Assembly: GCF_041200025.1 (NCBI RefSeq)
Contig: NZ_CP165628.1
Coordinates: 1,922,001 to 1,986,000, forward strand
Direction: 5' to 3'
Source: Rouxiella sp. WC2420
GTDB taxonomy: Bacteria; Pseudomonadota; Gammaproteobacteria; Enterobacterales; Enterobacteriaceae
Length of the DNA stretch: 64,000 nt
The notes under the pieces were generated by a model. That model searched no databases, was not told the DNA's origin, and saw only the letters and a list, made by a program, of their open reading frames with translations. Numbering within the stretch: the first letter of the stretch is position 1; the number at the start of each line of letters is the position of its first letter. The position numbers and the translations under genes were made by a program. Positions 62,701 to 64,000 of this stretch are shown one piece after another.

Positions 62701-64000
62701 GCGACTCTCTGACTATTGGCGGTAGTCTCACTAACGGCGGAATAATTCAGCTTGGGCAAACAGGCAGTAATATTCAGGCCGGAAACACGCTAACGATTAA
62801 TGGAAATTACATAGGTAATAATGGAACTATAGCCTTCAATACTGCATTGGGCGGTGATAATTCCGCGACCGATCACATGTCAATTCGCGGTAATACCAGC
62901 GGTACCACACTGGTGAGCGTAGAAAATGCGGGAGGCAGTGGCGCAAGAACCTTAAACGGGATTGAGTTGATTAACGTTGGCGGCAGTTCTGACGGTAATT
63001 TCTTGCAGGATGGACGTATTGTTGCGGGTGCTTATGACTATCGACTGGCGCGGGGCGCGCTCAATAATCAAAGTAACTGGTATCTGACCAACAGCGCCAG
63101 CGAGCCGGTTGGCACGGTCACTCCGGTGGATCCTACAACTCCGGCCAATCCTTCAAATCCAACTATTCCTACTACACCAACTACACCAACTACACCAACT
63201 ACACCAACTACACCAACTACACCAACGAGCCCGTCAAATCCGACGACCCCGGATAACCCTGCCAATCCAGATACTCCAACAAGCCCGACGGTTCCAGACA
63301 ATCCGGCCACTGTTGCGCCATCTTCTGACATCATGCTGCGCCCGGAAGCCGGCAGTTATATCGAGAACCTGGCAGCGGCCAACACCATGTTTAATACCCG
63401 TCTGCACGACCGATTGGGAGAAACTCAATATACCGATGCCCTGACGGGGGAGAAACGGGTGACCAGCCTGTGGCTACGTCAAGTTGGCACCCACAATGGC
63501 TGGCGCTCAAATATTGGTTCACTGAAGACCACCTCTAATCAGTATGTCGTTATGTTAGGTGGTGACGTAGCCCAATGGAGTAACAATGGTCTGGATCGCG
63601 GACATATTGGTTTGATGGCAGGGTACGGTAATAACCAAAGTAACACTCACTCTGGCGTTACGGGTAATACTTCTAAAGGGCAGGTTAGCGGTTACAGCGT
63701 AGGCGTGTATGGCACATGGTATGCCAATGATGTTAATAAGACGGGGTTATATCTGGATAGTTGGTTGCAATACAATTGGTTCAAAAATAAGGTCAATGGC
63801 GAAGATTTGCCGCAAGAGAAATATAACTCAAACGGATTTAGTGCCTCTCTGGAAACGGGATATACCTGGAAAATCGGTGAGTTTTACTCCAGCAAGCAGA
63901 GCCTGAATACGGTATATATTCAGCCGCAGGCGCAAATAACATGGATGGACGTTAAAGCAAATAATCACACCGAAAGCAACGGCACCTTAATCAACACCGA
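59727..64000 (+). CDS. AIDA/pertactin-like autotransporter, 3' end outside the window
   Basis: The ATG at 59727 has GAGG eight bases upstream and opens a frame that continues past the window edge (over 1424 codons). A signal peptide (about 1-29, ending FAA) leads into a passenger of beta-helix type rich in Gly, Asn, Thr and Ser. Residues about 150-345 hold some eight imperfect repeats of about 22 residues with the form GNDTLILTGGTITGNV. A Thr-Pro linker (about 1132-1195) with six exact TTP repeats precedes the barrel, which begins near residue 1199 with LRPEAGSYIENLAAANTMFNTRLHDR. The passenger would sit on the cell surface, probably as an adhesin or biofilm factor. Confidence 0.9.
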   Translation, partial: MKLIGKFSLISTCIYLAFTSGNEAFAACNNYQPGLGQSVLCDTSSPNPGSTAVISANGVTGVSVNITSGSVLNVSGAAAISLGNGSQITNAGQLTGTTGVLLREGSSVLNNSGSIIGTTGPGVLFNGSGNNQLINSGTIRGNASGNAVTFGAGNDTLILTGGTITGNVDQGNGADKAIISNGTITDTLSQGSGIDDFVMSGGTLGSLQQGDNRDTFTMTGGTIVNAFEDGDVAKMTGGKIGRVNMKLDNNIFDMSGGEITGNLVTGFGNDTIIISGNSTVGGNISVSGGADSVSVTGGIVKGEIRMSTGDDTFHWENGSILGNVLMEADNDRIEFTNLDAATAATSPLIDGGSGNDILVMNNSQYVYSNANILRGIEHINLTNNSTLTLNNKSLPLGDAADDNINTGYDIDGTSTLAIQNSGATAFKSHLSGNGTVSTNTGGNAFSFDSNNAGDSFAGTLVLGNSTFILSGLNTQALNQATLRAGAGSITTVGNGVQHIGGLAFDGGTVDFGSVAPGNTRAENTIQTGRDLNLTASGTVKVGVDNMINETPAADNNIPLLSQDDKTTTIRLAGSDGTVTGNAGSLALVDANGNVITDSVTDGILQNGSLVALGTWDWRLTTGENQDGLYIGYALKQVDLQGNGDNALLLNSAGASGNAADLSAKVTGSGDLAIENNANGTVSLSNQDNDYTGITEVRSGNLLMNNNHVLGNTSLLQLAADTTLNMNGYAQTTGRVDAAEDSQIAINGGSLTIDQGGIINGHLLGDGSLTLNDGTLEINGENTSLAANTQILNDATISLNNAAGLGSGAIDNAGKLILTSANGSLQNSLSNSGTVNLNGSQIVLAGDNALFSGIFNIDPSSQLTASEAQHLGSAAVNDSGTLNLITDTDWTLNNSVMGEGNLVKEGVGVVTLTAPSSAYTGITDINQGGINFGSRNQPLTLATSVININQGFLAGNGAVAGDVNNLGVLQVGSNSTSQNMTTLAEIQTASATSDSLTIGGSLTNGGIIQLGQTGSNIQAGNTLTINGNYIGNNGTIAFNTALGGDNSATDHMSIRGNTSGTTLVSVENAGGSGARTLNGIELINVGGSSDGNFLQDGRIVAGAYDYRLARGALNNQSNWYLTNSASEPVGTVTPVDPTTPANPSNPTIPTTPTTPTTPTTPTTPTTPTSPSNPTTPDNPANPDTPTSPTVPDNPATVAPSSDIMLRPEAGSYIENLAAANTMFNTRLHDRLGETQYTDALTGEKRVTSLWLRQVGTHNGWRSNIGSLKTTSNQYVVMLGGDVAQWSNNGLDRGHIGLMAGYGNNQSNTHSGVTGNTSKGQVSGYSVGVYGTWYANDVNKTGLYLDSWLQYNWFKNKVNGEDLPQEKYNSNGFSASLETGYTWKIGEFYSSKQSLNTVYIQPQAQITWMDVKANNHTESNGTLINT
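63171..63224 (+). repeat. Six exact copies of a 9-bp repeat in the autotransporter linker
   Basis: ACTACACCA is repeated six times without change and encodes Thr-Thr-Pro. The unit is three codons, so gain or loss of copies alters linker length without shifting the frame. Confidence 0.95.

Noticed and set aside
63068-63334. Minus-strand frame with many Gly-Val-Val repeats
   Set aside because: It is the reverse reading of the Thr-Thr-Pro codon repeat.

Overview
The window looks like chromosomal DNA of an Enterobacterales bacterium, probably near Rahnella, Rouxiella, Ewingella or Serratia. The evidence is indirect: close relatives of Escherichia coli gldA, yjiN, yojI and umuDC, intermediate GC content, a consensus LexA box, a near-consensus Fur box and enteric-style terminators. 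I see no rRNA, tRNA, insertion sequence, phage or CRISPR array. Most of the window is accessory metabolism, efflux and regulation.

Layout. 1-1385 is mostly non-coding: a GC-rich structured element (270-362), a 118-bp tandem repeat (427-702) and one small protein gene (755-934). 1386-9312 carries glycerol dehydrogenase, DUF445 protein YjiN, the ABC exporter YojI, a large MscS-type channel and a CorA-type transporter. 9384-13734 is an EmrAB-type tripartite pump. 14040-21743 holds a CDF metal exporter, then an oligopeptide ABC transporter operon with an in-line permease-ATPase fusion, its likely GntR regulator and a divergent DUF1028 gene. 21755-26147 holds a TetR and MFS pair, then a LysR gene divergent from a second, divergent adenylosuccinate synthetase. 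26314-31176 is an AaeXAB-like aromatic acid efflux operon between two IclR-type genes. 31219-36231 has two Rob-like AraC regulators, SOS-controlled umuDC, a small unknown gene and a LysR. 36351-40474 is a second DHA2-HlyD-OMF pump.

40.7-54 kb is the most interesting part. Six transcription units share almost the same promoter: TTGnnn, a 16-18 bp spacer and a TAGGAT -10 element, with the direct repeat TRGGATGA-TAGGAT across spacer and -10. They drive two paralogous GntR genes facing each other, two Fur-family paralogs, an RhtX/FptX-like siderophore permease and a FhuA/FoxA-type receptor. Several also carry Fur-like boxes over the -35. The likely reading is an iron or siderophore regulon under both Fur and the GntR pair. 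One promoter is followed by a strong terminator before the gene, giving a predicted RNA of about 170 nt.

Interleaved with it is a second circuit: a TetR gene (45183-45788) and three matching operators (TTGGACTG-N7-CAGTCCAA type) in front of an AhpD-like and aldo-keto reductase gene pair, an MFS exporter, and an aldo-keto reductase 12 kb away. At 54.7-57.8 kb a GntR-controlled operon encodes a fumarylacetoacetase-type hydrolase, an alpha/beta hydrolase and an amidohydrolase. A decayed SDR gene follows. The window ends inside a large AIDA-like autotransporter that starts at 59727 and runs off the edge.
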